A stretch of DNA of 64,000 nt from Neisseria lactamica (GCF_901482445.1 NZ_LR590477.1:868001-932000); one strand, 5' to 3'. Shown: positions 51,788 to 61,708, counted from the first letter of the stretch. Translations and numbers: made by a program. Notes: generated by a model from the letters alone, not told the origin.

Positions 51788-54553
51788 ATGAAAACATCTT
51801 TTCGGTTAAAACCGATTTATTTTTGCCTTTTAAATGTTACGTTATATCATAGTTATGCTGAAGATTTACCACGGCATTCTCATAACACGCAAGTGCAGGT
51901 TTTGGAAGATGTGCACGTCAAGGCGAAGCGCGTACCGAAAGACAAAAAAGTGTTTACCGATGCGCGCGCCGTATCGACCCGTCAGGATGTGTTCAAATCC
52001 GGCGAAAACCTCGATACCATCGTCCGCAGCATACCCGGTGCGTTTACACAGCAAGATAAAAGCTCGGGCATTGTGTCTTTGAATATTCGCGGCGACAGCG
52101 GGTTCGGGCGGGTCAATACGATGGTGGACGGTATCACGCAAACCTTTTATTCGACTTCGACCGACGCGGGCAGGGCAGGCGGTTCATCTCAATTCGGTGC
52201 ATCTGTCGACAGCAATTTTATTGCCGGACTGGATGTCGTCAAAGGCAGCTTCAGCGGCTCGGCAGGCATCAACAGCCTTGCCGGTTCGGCAAACTTGCGG
52301 ACTTTAGGCGTGGATGACGTCGTTCAGGGCAATAATACCTACGGTCTGCTGCTAAAAGGTCTGACCGGCACCAATTCAACCAAAGGTAATGCGATGGCGG
52401 CGATAGGTGCGCGCAAATGGCTGGAAAGCGGAGCATCTGTCGGCGTGCTTTACGGGTACAGCAGGCGCAGCGTGGCGCAAAATTACCGCGTGGGCGGCGG
52501 CGGGCAGCACATCGGAAATTTTGGCGCAGAATATCTGGAACGGCGCAAGCAGCAATATTTTGTACAAACAGGCGGGTTGAAATTCAATTCCGACAGCGGA
52601 AAGTGGGAACGCGATTTGCAAAGGCAATTCTGGAAAACCAGTTACTATAAACAATACAAAGACCCCCAGAAACTGAAAAAATACATCGAAGACCAAGATA
52701 AAGACTGGCGGGAAAACCTGGCACCGCAATACGACATTACCCCCATCGATCCGTCCAGCCTGAAGCAGCAGTCGGCAGGCAATCTGTTTAAATTGGAATA
52801 CGACGGCGTATTCAATAAATACACGGCGCAATTTCGCGATTTAAACACCAAAATCGGCAGCCGCAAAATCATCAACCGCAATTATCAGTTCAATTACGGT
52901 TTGTCTTTGAACCCGTATGCCAACCTCAATCTGACCGCAGCCTACAATTCGGGCAGGCAGAAATATCCGAAAGGGGCAAAGTTTACAGGCTGGGGGCTTT
53001 TAAAGGATTTTGAAACCTACAACAACGCGAAAATCCTCGACCTCAACAACACCGTCACCTTCCGGCTGCCCCGCGAAACCGAGTTGCAAACCACTTTGGG
53101 CTTCAATTATTTCCACAACGAATACGGCAAAAACCGCTTTCCTGAAGAATTGGGGCTGTTTTTCGACGGGCCGGATCAGGACAACGGGCTTTATTCCTAT
53201 TTGGGGCGGTTTAAGGGCGATAAAGGGCTGCTGCCCCAAAAATCCACCATCGTCCAACCGGCCGGCAACCAATATTTCAACACGTTCTACTTCGATGCCG
53301 CGCTCAAAAAAGACATTTACCGCTTAAACTACAGCACTAATACAATCAACTACCGTTTCGGCGGCGAATATACGGGCTATTACAGCTCGGAAAACGAATT
53401 TAAGCGGGCATTCGGAGAAAACTCGCCGGCATACAAGAAACATTGCGATCCGAGCTGCGGGCTTTATGAACCCGTATTGAAAAAATACGGCAAAAAGCGC
53501 GCCAACAACCATTCGGTCAGCATTAGTGCGGACTTCGGCGATTATTTCATGCCGTTCGTCGGCTATTCGCGCACACACCGTATGCCCAACATCCAAGAAA
53601 TGTATTTTTCCCAAATCGGCGACTCCGGCGTTCACACCGCCTTAAAGCCAGAGCGCGCAAACACTTGGCAATTAGGCTTCAATACCTATAAAAAAGGATT
53701 GTTAAAACAAGATGATACATTAGGATTAAAACTGGTCGGCTACCGCAGCCGCATCGACAACTACATCCACAACGTTTACGGGAAATGGTGGGATTTGAAC
53801 GGGAATATTCCGAGCTGGGTCAGCAGCACCGGGCTTGCCTACACCATCCAACATCGCAATTTCAAAGACAAAGTGCACAAACACGGTTTTGAGTTGGAGC
53901 TGAATTACGATTATGGGCGTTTTTTCACCAACCTTTCTTACGCCTATCAAAAAAGCACGCAACCGACCAACTTCAGCGATGCGAGCGAATTGCCCAACAA
54001 TGCGTCCAAAGAAGACCAACTCAAACAAGGTTATGGGTTGAGCAGGGTTTCCGCCCTGCCGCGAGATTACGGACGTTTGGAAGTCGGTACGCGCTGGTTG
54101 GGCAACAAACTGACTTTGGGCGGCGCAATGCGCTATTTCGGCAAGAGCATCCGCGCGACGGCTGAAGAACGCTATATCGACGGCACCAATGGGGGAAATA
54201 CCAGCAATTTCCGGCAACTGGGCAAGCGTTCCATCAAACAAACCGAAACCCTTGCCCGCCAGCCTTTGATTTTTGATTTTTACGCCGCTTACGAGCCGAA
54301 GAAAAACCTTATTTTCCGCGCCGAAGTCAAAAATCTGTTCGACAGGCGTTATATCGATCCGCTCGATGCGGGCAATGATGCGGCAACGCAGCGTTATTAC
54401 AGCTCGTTCGACCCGAAAGACAAGGACGAAGAAGTAACGTGTAATGCTGATAAAACGTTGTGCAACGGCAAATACGGCGGCACAAGCAAAAGCGTATTGA
54501 CCAATTTTGCACGCGGACGCACCTTTTTGATGACGATGAGCTACAAGTTTTAA
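51788..54553 (+). CDS. tdfH: TdfH (CbpA): TonB-dependent receptor for zinc from calprotectin
   Basis: A 921-residue outer-membrane receptor. Start at 51788 is chosen for GAGGAA at SD distance and a signal peptide (LKPIYFCLLNVTLYHSYA). After it lies a TonB-box-like stretch, the plug domain (DVFKSGENLDTIVRSIPG, IVSLNIRGDSGFGRVNTMVDG in parts) and a 22-strand barrel ending in the C-terminal aromatic RTFLMTMSYKF. A Cys pair (HCDPSCG, about 555) marks an outer loop. Order of neighbours (tdfH, lysC, rph) and sequence fit NMB1497, which binds human calprotectin to take zinc; Zur regulation is known for the family, but I found no clear Zur box. Full length and intact. Confidence 0.9.
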   Translation: MKTSFRLKPIYFCLLNVTLYHSYAEDLPRHSHNTQVQVLEDVHVKAKRVPKDKKVFTDARAVSTRQDVFKSGENLDTIVRSIPGAFTQQDKSSGIVSLNIRGDSGFGRVNTMVDGITQTFYSTSTDAGRAGGSSQFGASVDSNFIAGLDVVKGSFSGSAGINSLAGSANLRTLGVDDVVQGNNTYGLLLKGLTGTNSTKGNAMAAIGARKWLESGASVGVLYGYSRRSVAQNYRVGGGGQHIGNFGAEYLERRKQQYFVQTGGLKFNSDSGKWERDLQRQFWKTSYYKQYKDPQKLKKYIEDQDKDWRENLAPQYDITPIDPSSLKQQSAGNLFKLEYDGVFNKYTAQFRDLNTKIGSRKIINRNYQFNYGLSLNPYANLNLTAAYNSGRQKYPKGAKFTGWGLLKDFETYNNAKILDLNNTVTFRLPRETELQTTLGFNYFHNEYGKNRFPEELGLFFDGPDQDNGLYSYLGRFKGDKGLLPQKSTIVQPAGNQYFNTFYFDAALKKDIYRLNYSTNTINYRFGGEYTGYYSSENEFKRAFGENSPAYKKHCDPSCGLYEPVLKKYGKKRANNHSVSISADFGDYFMPFVGYSRTHRMPNIQEMYFSQIGDSGVHTALKPERANTWQLGFNTYKKGLLKQDDTLGLKLVGYRSRIDNYIHNVYGKWWDLNGNIPSWVSSTGLAYTIQHRNFKDKVHKHGFELELNYDYGRFFTNLSYAYQKSTQPTNFSDASELPNNASKEDQLKQGYGLSRVSALPRDYGRLEVGTRWLGNKLTLGGAMRYFGKSIRATAEERYIDGTNGGNTSNFRQLGKRSIKQTETLARQPLIFDFYAAYEPKKNLIFRAEVKNLFDRRYIDPLDAGNDAATQRYYSSFDPKDKDEEVTCNADKTLCNGKYGGTSKSVLTNFARGRTFLMTMSYKF

Positions 54554-54595
54554 AGGCAGCCGGCGTTTTGTGGAAAACCGCAAAAAAAAGTCAAA

Positions 54596-54627
54596 ATGCC
54601 GTCTGAAAGCCCTTCAGACGGCATTTG
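54596..54627 (+). terminator. Uptake-sequence terminator of tdfH
   Basis: ATGCCGTCTGAAAG... pairs with CTTCAGACGGCAT; stem of 12-13 bp, TTTG on the plus strand, 43 bp behind the tdfH stop. Confidence 0.8.
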
Positions 54628-54863
54628 TTTCCCCAAACGCACCATCCAATCCGTTTTATCGTACCAGCAACTCAAAAAAGCCATTATTTTTGTTTGATTT
54701 ACCCCATCATCCCCACGTAGAGAAGCCGTTTTTTGAGTTTCGCTTAAGTTCAATAAATCCTGAAACTTTAATCTCGCCCGTGAAAATGAATTTTCTATTT
54801 CAATTTGTCATATGTAGCTAATTTTTTAGGATATTTTATTTTTTGTTCCAAAGTCAAAATATA

Positions 54864-54883
54864 CCGTCTGAACGTTCAGACGG
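54864..54883. terminator. Short uptake-sequence palindrome
   Basis: CCGTCTGAACGTTCAGACGG is a perfect 20-bp palindrome, just beyond the lysC terminator. The spacer 54628-54863 holds no gene. Confidence 0.6.
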
Positions 54884-54887
54884 CAGA

Positions 54888-54921
54888 CAAAACGGCACTG
54901 CCCGATAAAGGCAGTGCCGTT
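54888..54921 (-). terminator. Rho-independent terminator of lysC
   Basis: On the minus strand AACGGCACTGCC and GGCAGTGCCGTT form a perfect 12-bp stem with a 7-nt loop, followed by TTTGT. It starts 23 bp after the lysC stop. Confidence 0.85.
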
Positions 54922-54943
54922 GTCCGTTTCAAACCGTGAAACA

Positions 54944-56161
54944 TCAGCCCAAATCAAAGGCTTTATGCAATACCCTGGTTGCCAGTTCCATGTATTTTTC
55001 ATCAATCAATACGGAAACTTTGATTTCGGAGGTTGAAATCATTTGGATGTTGATGCCCTCTTCGGCGAGCGTGCGGAAGATTTTGGCGGCTACGCCGACG
55101 TGCGAACGCATACCCAAACCAACTGCGGAGACTTTGCACACGGTGTCGTCGCCATCGATAGAGGCCGCGCCGATACTGTCTTGGCGTTCCGACAGGATTT
55201 CCAAAGTCTGTTTGTAATCGCCGCGCGGTACGGTGAAAGAGAAATCGGTTGTGCCTTCGCTGCCGACATTTTGGATAATCATATCGACTTCGATGTTGGC
55301 ATCGGCGACCGCGCCCAAAATCTGATAGGCGACGCCGGGTTTGTCGGGTACGCCGCGCACGTTGATGCGGGCTTGGTTTTTGTCGAATGCGATACCGGTT
55401 ACGGCAGCTCTTTCCATATTGTCGTCCTCTTCAAAGGTAATTAAGGTGCCGTTGCCGCCGTCTTGCAGGCTGCTCAGTACGCGCAGGCGCACTTTGTATT
55501 TTCCGGCAAATTCTACTGAACGGATTTGCAAAACTTTCGAACCGAGGCTGGCCAGTTCGATCATTTCTTCAAATGTAACCGTATCCATGCGGCGCGCTTC
55601 GGGTACGACGCGGGGGTCGGTGGTGTAAACGCCGTCCACGTCGGTATAGATTTGGCATTCGTCCGCTTTGAGCGCGGCGGCAAGCGCAACGGCGGAAGTG
55701 TCGGAACCGCCGCGTCCGAGCGTGGAAATGTCGCCTTCGCTGCTGATGCCTTGAAAGCCGGCAACGATGACGACTTTGCCATCGGCGAGGTCGGCGCGCA
55801 TTTTTTCGTCATCAATGCTTTCGATGCGGGCTTTAGTGTGGGCGGTATCGGTTTTGAGGGCGACCTGCCAGCCGGTGTAGCTTTTGGCATCCACGCCGAT
55901 GTCTTTCAACGCCATTGCCAAAAGACCGATGGTAACCTGTTCGCCGGTGGACAAAACCACGTCCAATTCGCGCGGATCGGGGTGTTCCTGCATTTCGTGC
56001 GCCAACGCGACCAGGCGGTTGGTTTCGCCGCTCATAGCGGATACGACGACGACGATGTCGTGTCCTTCGGCGCGGGCTTTGGCGACACGTTTGGCCACGT
56101 TTTTAATGCGTTCGGGCGAGCCTACGGATGTGCCGCCGTATTTGTGTACGATTAACGCCAT
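54944..56161 (-). CDS. lysC: Aspartate kinase (single, lysine/threonine-sensitive type)
   Basis: A 405-residue kinase for the first step of lysine, methionine and threonine synthesis. The start MALIVHKYGGTSVGSPERI carries the ATP/aspartate KYGGTS motif; VVSAMSGETN, GFQGISSEGDISTLGRGGSDT (in parts) and YTDVDGVYTTDPR follow. Two ACT domains occupy residues 265-405 (ITFEEDDNMERAAVTGIA, DTVCKVSAVGLGMRSHVGVA), the feedback site. An internal start for a separate beta subunit, as in some relatives, may exist near residue 245. Start 56161; longer upstream frames would translate an uptake sequence. Confidence 0.96.
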   Translation of the reverse strand: MALIVHKYGGTSVGSPERIKNVAKRVAKARAEGHDIVVVVSAMSGETNRLVALAHEMQEHPDPRELDVVLSTGEQVTIGLLAMALKDIGVDAKSYTGWQVALKTDTAHTKARIESIDDEKMRADLADGKVVIVAGFQGISSEGDISTLGRGGSDTSAVALAAALKADECQIYTDVDGVYTTDPRVVPEARRMDTVTFEEMIELASLGSKVLQIRSVEFAGKYKVRLRVLSSLQDGGNGTLITFEEDDNMERAAVTGIAFDKNQARINVRGVPDKPGVAYQILGAVADANIEVDMIIQNVGSEGTTDFSFTVPRGDYKQTLEILSERQDSIGAASIDGDDTVCKVSAVGLGMRSHVGVAAKIFRTLAEEGINIQMISTSEIKVSVLIDEKYMELATRVLHKAFDLG

Positions 56162-56322
56162 GTTTCGTGCTTTCTTGTGTAGGGATTGGTCGGGCAGCAT
56201 ATTTGCTGGAAAAGGGCTTATTATTACTATTTTTGATACAGAGTTCAAGGACGGGCAAAGATTTCTCCGCCCCTTTCCGAAGCCTCTCATGCAAATGCCA
56301 CTTGTTCCGCCGGGGCGGCGGA

Positions 56323-56351
56323 ATGCCGTCTGAAGAGCGTTCAGACGGCAT
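56323..56351 (-). terminator. Uptake-sequence hairpin between rph and lysC
   Basis: ATGCCGTCTGAA and TTCAGACGGCAT around AGAGCG form a 12-bp stem 11 bp behind the rph stop. Confidence 0.75.
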
Positions 56352-56362
56352 ACGGACAATAA

Positions 56363-57109
56363 TCAGACGGCGGACAGCGCATTTTGCTGATAACGCAGCA
56401 GCTCCCCTATCCCCTTTTCCGCCAAACCGATTAATTTGCCCAATTCTTCCAAACTAAATGGCGCGCCTTCCGCCGTACCTTGTATTTCGATGATTTTCCC
56501 CGATGCGGTCATAACGATATTCACATCACTGTCGCAACCGGAATCTTCAGGATAATCCAAATCTAAAAGCGGCACACCACCGACTATGCCGGCGGATATG
56601 GCGGCAACGGCCTCACGAATCGGATTTTCGGTCAATATGCCGTCTGAAATCAGCTTTCCGACGGCAATGTGCAGCGCGACAAACGCACCGGTAATCGAAG
56701 CCGTGCGCGTACCGCCGTCTGCCTGAATCACATCGCAGTCAATCAAGATTTGTCGTTCGCCGAGTTTTTCCATATCCACGACCGCGCGCAGCGAACGCCC
56801 GATCAAACGTTGGATTTCCTGCGTGCGCCCGGACTGTTTGCCCGCCGAGGCTTCTCGGCGCATACGCGAAGCGGTGGACGCAGGCAGCATCCCGTATTCC
56901 GCCGTTACCCAGCCTTGGTTTTTACCACGCAAAAACGGTGGGACATTTTCATCCACGGAAGCGGTACAGATAACTTTGGTATTACCGCATTCAATAAGAC
57001 ACGAACCGTCCGTATGCGGCAGGAAATGAGGGGTGATTTTGATATCGCGCAGGCTGTCGGCGGCGCGTGAGGTGCGGATGTAATCGGACACGGTTGCTCC
57101 GTTTGTCAA
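56363..57109 (-). CDS. rph: Ribonuclease PH
   Basis: A 248-residue phosphorolytic exoribonuclease that trims tRNA 3' ends. Family blocks: RTSRAADSLRDIKITPHFLPH, GNTKVICTASVDENVPPFLRGKNQGWVTAEYGMLP (in parts), RTQEIQRLIGRSLRAVVD and the catalytic DCDVIQADGGTRTASITGAFVAL (in parts), DLDYPEDSGCDSDVN with the metal Asp residues. The usual Neisseria protein begins about six residues later; GTG at 57091 (VSDYIRTS) is the alternative start. Confidence 0.95.
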   Translation of the reverse strand: MTNGATVSDYIRTSRAADSLRDIKITPHFLPHTDGSCLIECGNTKVICTASVDENVPPFLRGKNQGWVTAEYGMLPASTASRMRREASAGKQSGRTQEIQRLIGRSLRAVVDMEKLGERQILIDCDVIQADGGTRTASITGAFVALHIAVGKLISDGILTENPIREAVAAISAGIVGGVPLLDLDYPEDSGCDSDVNIVMTASGKIIEIQGTAEGAPFSLEELGKLIGLAEKGIGELLRYQQNALSAV

Positions 57110-57309
57110 AAAAGGCTGTGTTCCAATGCAATGCCGGGCCGTCCGCTGGTTGGAAAATACTTTTCATCTGCCAAAACAGATTTCCGACCGGGCAGAAAAC
57201 AAACGCCTTGCCCATAAGCCGAACCGGCGGATGACGGAAACACAAGCGAAAAAATCAAAAAGCCTTAAATATGAAGAAATCACATTTAAGGCGGACGGAC
57301 GGGGAAACT

Positions 57310-57774
57310 TTACGCCTCTTCGGCTTTGCTGCGGATAATCAGAAGCGGCAGGTGGCTTTGGCGCATTACCGTTTCGGCGAAACTGCCCATCAGAAGGTGC
57401 ATCAGCCCGGTACGTCCGTGCGTGCCCAACACCAGCAGGTCGGCACCGTTTTCATCGGCATAATCGACCAAATCCTGCGCCATTTCGCGCGCGCCTTTGT
57501 TCGCCACCAAGAGGTGTTTGACCGTATTTCCGACACCCAGTTCGCGGGCAATCCTCTCGGCATTGTCCAAAACCTCGTTGCCTTGTGCGACGGCGGCGGC
57601 TTCGTAGCTTTCGTGTTGCAAAAATTCGGGGGCAAGCGCCATATATTCGGCAGGATTGGCAACGTGCACCAAAGTCAGGCGCGCATTGTTGACGCCGGCA
57701 AGTTCGGCGGCGTGTTTCAGGGCATTGATGGACGTTTCACTGCCGTCGACGGCAACGACCAAATGTTTGTACAT
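57310..57774 (-). CDS. Universal stress protein (UspA family)
   Basis: A 154-residue nucleotide-binding stress protein. Start at 57774 follows GGAGGATACGATT, a strong SD; longer frames are unlikely. The fold begins MYKHLVVAVDGSETSINALKHA and ends with the ATP loop GTHGRTGLMHLLMGSFAETV (G-2x-G-9x-G-S), so it is of the ATP-binding UspFG type. Single gene. Confidence 0.92.
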   Translation of the reverse strand: MYKHLVVAVDGSETSINALKHAAELAGVNNARLTLVHVANPAEYMALAPEFLQHESYEAAAVAQGNEVLDNAERIARELGVGNTVKHLLVANKGAREMAQDLVDYADENGADLLVLGTHGRTGLMHLLMGSFAETVMRQSHLPLLIIRSKAEEA

Positions 57775-57991
57775 AATCGTATCCTCCTTTTGCACCGCCT
57801 CGCGGCGCCGTTTCATCAGGTTCGCGCAAAGGCTGTCTGCGCCGTTTCATTATAGTCCCGCCGCCGGGTTTTATACAACAGCCGAACAGCCCGGCCGCTT
57901 TACAGTATAATACGCCGCCGTCGGACGGTAGGACGTTTCCCACCGGCTTCCGTTTACGCTTCATTTGATGCAACCTTACAGGATTTGACTT

Positions 57992-58768
57992 ATGACCGGC
58001 ACCGGTTTGAACCTTTCGCGCCGCTTCGGCGGCATTGCGCGGCTCTACGGAGACGAAGCACTCTCACACTTTGCCGATGCCCACGTCTGCGTAGTCGGCG
58101 TAGGCGGAGTCGGCTCTTGGGCTGTCGAAGCTTTGGCAAGGACGGGCATCGGGCGTTTGACTTTGATTGATTTGGACAACGTTGCCGAATCGAATGTCAA
58201 CCGCCAGCTGCACGCCCTGACCGGCGACTTCGGCAAAGCAAAAGTTACCGCCTTGCGCGAACGTATTACACAAATCAATCCGCAATGCGAAGTATTTGAA
58301 ATTGAAGATTTCGTTACCGAAGACAATTTGCCGGAATACTTCGGAAAAGGTTTTGATTTCGTCATCGACGCGATCGACCAAGTGCGCGTCAAAGCGGCAA
58401 TGGCGGCTTATTTTGTGGAAAACCGGCAGCCTTTCATCGTCAGCGGCGGCGCGGGCGGGCAGAAAAACCCCGCCCTGATTCAAACCGCCGACTTAAGCCG
58501 CGTAACCCACGACCCGCTGCTTGCCAACCTGCGCTATACCTTACGGAAACGCTACGGCTTCAGCCGCGATACGAAAGCAAAAATGCGCGTGCCGTGCGTG
58601 TTCTCAACCGAAAACATCACACCGCCGCAATCGGGTGCGGCGTGTTCTGCCGATGCCGCACCGCAGGGCTTGTCGTGCGCCGGCTACGGTGCAAGCATGC
58701 TCGTTACCGCTTCGTTCGGGCTATATTGCGCACAGGCGGCGGTGGAACACATCGCGGGCAAAAAATAA
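57992..58768 (+). CDS. tcdA: TcdA (CsdL/YgdL): tRNA threonylcarbamoyladenosine dehydratase
   Basis: A 258-residue E1-like enzyme that makes cyclic t6A37 in tRNA, using ATP. The Rossmann start VCVVGVGGVGSWAVEALARTGIG (in parts; about residue 30) and LTLIDLDNVAESNVNRQLHAL hold the adenylation motif with Asp and Arg. The C-terminal Cys-containing loops (MRVPCVFSTE, GLSCAGYGASMLVTASFGL) match TcdA rather than ThiF/MoeB. Full length. A terminator follows directly. Confidence 0.94.
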   Translation: MTGTGLNLSRRFGGIARLYGDEALSHFADAHVCVVGVGGVGSWAVEALARTGIGRLTLIDLDNVAESNVNRQLHALTGDFGKAKVTALRERITQINPQCEVFEIEDFVTEDNLPEYFGKGFDFVIDAIDQVRVKAAMAAYFVENRQPFIVSGGAGGQKNPALIQTADLSRVTHDPLLANLRYTLRKRYGFSRDTKAKMRVPCVFSTENITPPQSGAACSADAAPQGLSCAGYGASMLVTASFGLYCAQAAVEHIAGKK

Positions 58769-58771
58769 GCA

Positions 58772-58803
58772 ATGCCGTCTGAAACAGGATTCAGACGGCA
58801 TTT
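58772..58803 (+). terminator. Uptake-sequence terminator of tcdA
   Basis: ATGCCGTCTGAA and its complement form a 12-bp stem with loop ACAGGA, then TTT, 3 bp after the stop. Confidence 0.85.
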
Positions 58804-58905
58804 GAACAAACTATGGTTATGATTTAGGACAACAAAGGATACGGATAAAAAATAACACAAAATATATGATTCCTAATAATATACCAAGTATCGGAGAGCT
58901 ATTTA

Positions 58906-59433
58906 ATGGAATTCGTTAATAATTTAGTTATTTTTTCATTTTTATTACTAATACTTATTCCGATATTTTTTGTAGTATATGGTATATACCATAAGATACG
59001 TTGTCGCAAAATATGTATCCTAAGAACAAGTTTTACATTATTAGTGGTAATACTTTACAGTATGTATTACATATATTGCCGTTATCTTGACCAACAAAAA
59101 GTAGCTTATTATTGCATAGATAAACAATGTATTTCTATTGTTCATCTATACAAAGATTATGGTATAAACTCTCCCACATATGCGAGAATTTACGCAGGAA
59201 AAATATTGTTTAGATTTCAAGTAAGAGCTAAAAATTACGCTGAATTACTTATGGAAGATGATATATCAATTAGTAAAAAAATTTTGGGGAATAAATTTAT
59301 CATTTATGGGTCGCTACCTGTAATATACGGTAATGTAGATAATATTGAAGTAAAAGAAGCTACTGGTTATATAGATAGAGCCAGTACTGATTATATTGTC
59401 TCAAGAAACTTAAAATTCAGACATTTATATTAA
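58906..59433 (+). CDS. AT-rich membrane protein of unknown function
   Basis: A 175-residue protein with two N-terminal helices (NLVIFSFLLLILIPIFFVVYG about 6-27, TLLVVILYSMYYIYC about 45-60) and a hydrophilic C-terminal domain of 110 residues, probably outside the cytoplasm. It is far more AT-rich than tcdA and scpA and its strand has no uptake sequence, so it is a likely acquisition. Its SD (GGAG) is good. I do not recognise a family. Confidence 0.6.
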   Translation: MEFVNNLVIFSFLLLILIPIFFVVYGIYHKIRCRKICILRTSFTLLVVILYSMYYIYCRYLDQQKVAYYCIDKQCISIVHLYKDYGINSPTYARIYAGKILFRFQVRAKNYAELLMEDDISISKKILGNKFIIYGSLPVIYGNVDNIEVKEATGYIDRASTDYIVSRNLKFRHLY

Positions 59434-59604
59434 TTAAGAGGTTTTAGCAAGACCGTATTCACAACCTGCTCCTTTTCAAAACATTTGCATTTAAAAGCCG
59501 TTATAATGCCGTCTGAACATCTGCCCGACCACATTACGCGTGAATGCCGGCAGATTGTTTTCTTTTGTAAACTTAATATTGAAATCCACTTACCGATTCA
59601 CGCC

Positions 59605-60459
59605 ATGCCGCCCATTCCTGCCCCATCCGCACCATCCGAGCACACCGTCGCATGGGTATTCGGCCAACCCGTTACCGATTTGCCCCGGGATTTGTTTATT
59701 CCGCCCGACGCGCTGAAAGTCGTATTGGGCAGTTTTCAAGGCCCTTTGGATTTGCTGCTGTATCTGATCCGCAAACAGAACATCGATGTTCTCGATATTC
59801 CGATGGTGGAAATTACCGGGCAGTATCTGCACTACATTGCCCAAATGGAAGCCTATCAGTTTGATTTGGCGGCGGAATATCTTTTGATGGCGGCGGTATT
59901 GATTGAGATTAAATCCCGCCTGCTGCTGCCGCGCCCCGAAGAAACCGAAGAAAACGAGGCCGACCCGCGTGCCGAGCTGGTGCGCCGCCTGCTGGCTTAC
60001 GAACAAATGAAGCTGGCGGCACAGGGCTTGGACGCGCTGCCCCGCGCCGGACGGGATTTCGCGTGGGCATATCTGCCTTTGGAAATCGCCGCCGAGGTCA
60101 GGCTGCCCGAAGTCTATATTACCGACCTGACGCAGGCTTGGCTGAGTATTTTGTCGCGGGCGAAACACACGCGCAGCCACGAAGTCATCCAAGAAACCCT
60201 TTCCGTGCGCGCGCAAATGGCGGCAATCCTGCGCCGTCTGAACGGACACGGGATATGCGGGTTTCACGACCTGTTCAAGCCCGGACAGGGTGCGGCTTAT
60301 GTAGTGGTCAATTTCATCGCGCTGCTGGAGCTTGCCAAGGAAGGCTTGGTCAGAATCGTGCAGGAAGACGGTTTCGGGGAAATCCGAATCAGCCCCAATC
60401 ATCAAGAAACGCCTTCAGACGGCATTTTCGGCACACAGGGCGGGCGCGATGTGTTCTAA
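59605..60459 (+). CDS. scpA: Segregation and condensation protein A
   Basis: A 284-residue kleisin that bridges the SMC dimer and works with ScpB in chromosome condensation. The N-terminal SMC-neck motif is VVLGSFQGPLDLLLYLIRKQNIDVLDIPM (in parts; about residues 40-65), then MAAVLIEIKSRLLLPRP and VRRLLAYEQMKLAA. The winged-helix C-terminus ends VVNFIALLELAKEGLVRIVQ and FGEIRI. Start at 59605 (MPPIPAPSAPSEH); earlier frames would cross an uptake sequence at 59508. No scpB gene is adjacent in this window. Confidence 0.92.
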   Translation: MPPIPAPSAPSEHTVAWVFGQPVTDLPRDLFIPPDALKVVLGSFQGPLDLLLYLIRKQNIDVLDIPMVEITGQYLHYIAQMEAYQFDLAAEYLLMAAVLIEIKSRLLLPRPEETEENEADPRAELVRRLLAYEQMKLAAQGLDALPRAGRDFAWAYLPLEIAAEVRLPEVYITDLTQAWLSILSRAKHTRSHEVIQETLSVRAQMAAILRRLNGHGICGFHDLFKPGQGAAYVVVNFIALLELAKEGLVRIVQEDGFGEIRISPNHQETPSDGIFGTQGGRDVF

Positions 60460-60499
60460 TACGCCCCAAGCCGCCAACAGAAATCGGGAGACACGCCAT

Positions 60500-61708
60500 A
60501 TGACCGGCATCATACATTCGCTGCTTGACACCGACCTCTACAAATTCACTATGCTGCAAGTAGTTCTGCACCAGTTTCCGCAGACGCACAGCCTTTACGA
60601 ATTCCGATGCCGCAATGCCTCGACTCCCTATCCGCTTGCCGACATCAGGGAAGACTTGGAAGCCGAACTCGACGCGCTCTGCCGGCTGCGCTTCACCCAC
60701 GACGAACTCGACTACCTCCGCAGCCTGCGCTTCATCAAAAGCGACTTTGTCGATTATCTCGAACTCTTCCAGCTCCAACGCCGCTTTGTCGAAGTCGGCA
60801 CAGACGATAAAGGCCGTCTGAACATCCGCATCGAAGGCCCGATGATACAGGCGATGTTTTTTGAAATCTTCATCCTCGCCATTGTCAACGAACTTTACTT
60901 CCGCCGGCTGGAAACCCCCGCCGTTATCGAAGAAGGCGAACGCCGGCTTCAAGCCAAAGCCGCGCGCCTGAAAGAAATCGCCGCCGCACAAAACCCCGAC
61001 GAACCGCCCTTCCTGATTTCCGACTTCGGCACGCGCCGCCGCTACAAGCTCGCGTGGCAGGAACACGTCATCCGCACCCTGCTCGAAGCCGCACCCGGCA
61101 TCGTACGCGGGACCAGCAACGTTTATCTCGCCAAAAAACTCGGCATTACCCCCATCGGCACCATGGCGCACGAGTTCCTGCAGGCATTCCAGGCCCTCGA
61201 TGTGCGCCTGCGGAATTTCCAAAAAGCCGCGCTCGAAAGCTGGGTACACGAATACCGGGGCGATTTGGGCGTTGCCCTGACCGACGTTGTCGGTATGGAT
61301 GCCTTCCTGCGCGATTTCGACCTCTATTTCGCCAAACTCTTCGACGGTCTGCGCCACGACAGCGGCGACCCTTACGTTTGGGGCGACAAAGCCTACGCCC
61401 ACTATCAAAAGCTCAAAATCGACAGCCGCACCAAAATGCTGACCTTCTCCGACGGGCTGGACATCGAACGCTCTTGGGCATTGCACCAATATTTCAAAGA
61501 CCGCTTCAAAACCGGCTTCGGCATCGGCACCAACCTCACCAACGATATGGGGCATACGCCCTTGAATATCGTGTTGAAACTGGTCGAATGCAACGGGCAG
61601 TCCGTCGCCAAGCTGTCCGACTCTCCGGGCAAAACCATGACCAACAACAGCACCTTCCTCGCCTACCTGCGCCAAGTGTTCGACGTACCCGAACCCGAAA
61701 CGCCGTAA
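60500..61708 (+). CDS. pncB: Nicotinate phosphoribosyltransferase
   Basis: A 402-residue enzyme of the Preiss-Handler NAD salvage route: nicotinate plus PRPP to NaMN. Family blocks are MTGIIHSLLDTDLYKFTMLQ, SDFGTRRRYKL (about residue 175), the phosphorylation-site His region GTMAHEFLQAF (about 218), GLRHDSGDPYVWGDKA and FSDGLDIE, and the phosphate loop GIGTNLTNDMG. Start at 60500, 41 bp after the scpA stop and ahead of the standard first residues. Confidence 0.95.
   Translation: MTGIIHSLLDTDLYKFTMLQVVLHQFPQTHSLYEFRCRNASTPYPLADIREDLEAELDALCRLRFTHDELDYLRSLRFIKSDFVDYLELFQLQRRFVEVGTDDKGRLNIRIEGPMIQAMFFEIFILAIVNELYFRRLETPAVIEEGERRLQAKAARLKEIAAAQNPDEPPFLISDFGTRRRYKLAWQEHVIRTLLEAAPGIVRGTSNVYLAKKLGITPIGTMAHEFLQAFQALDVRLRNFQKAALESWVHEYRGDLGVALTDVVGMDAFLRDFDLYFAKLFDGLRHDSGDPYVWGDKAYAHYQKLKIDSRTKMLTFSDGLDIERSWALHQYFKDRFKTGFGIGTNLTNDMGHTPLNIVLKLVECNGQSVAKLSDSPGKTMTNNSTFLAYLRQVFDVPEPETP

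Noticed and set aside
56161..56359. Longer N-terminus for aspartate kinase
   Set aside because: The extension would translate an uptake-sequence terminator and has no homology to the family, which starts at the KYGGTS region.
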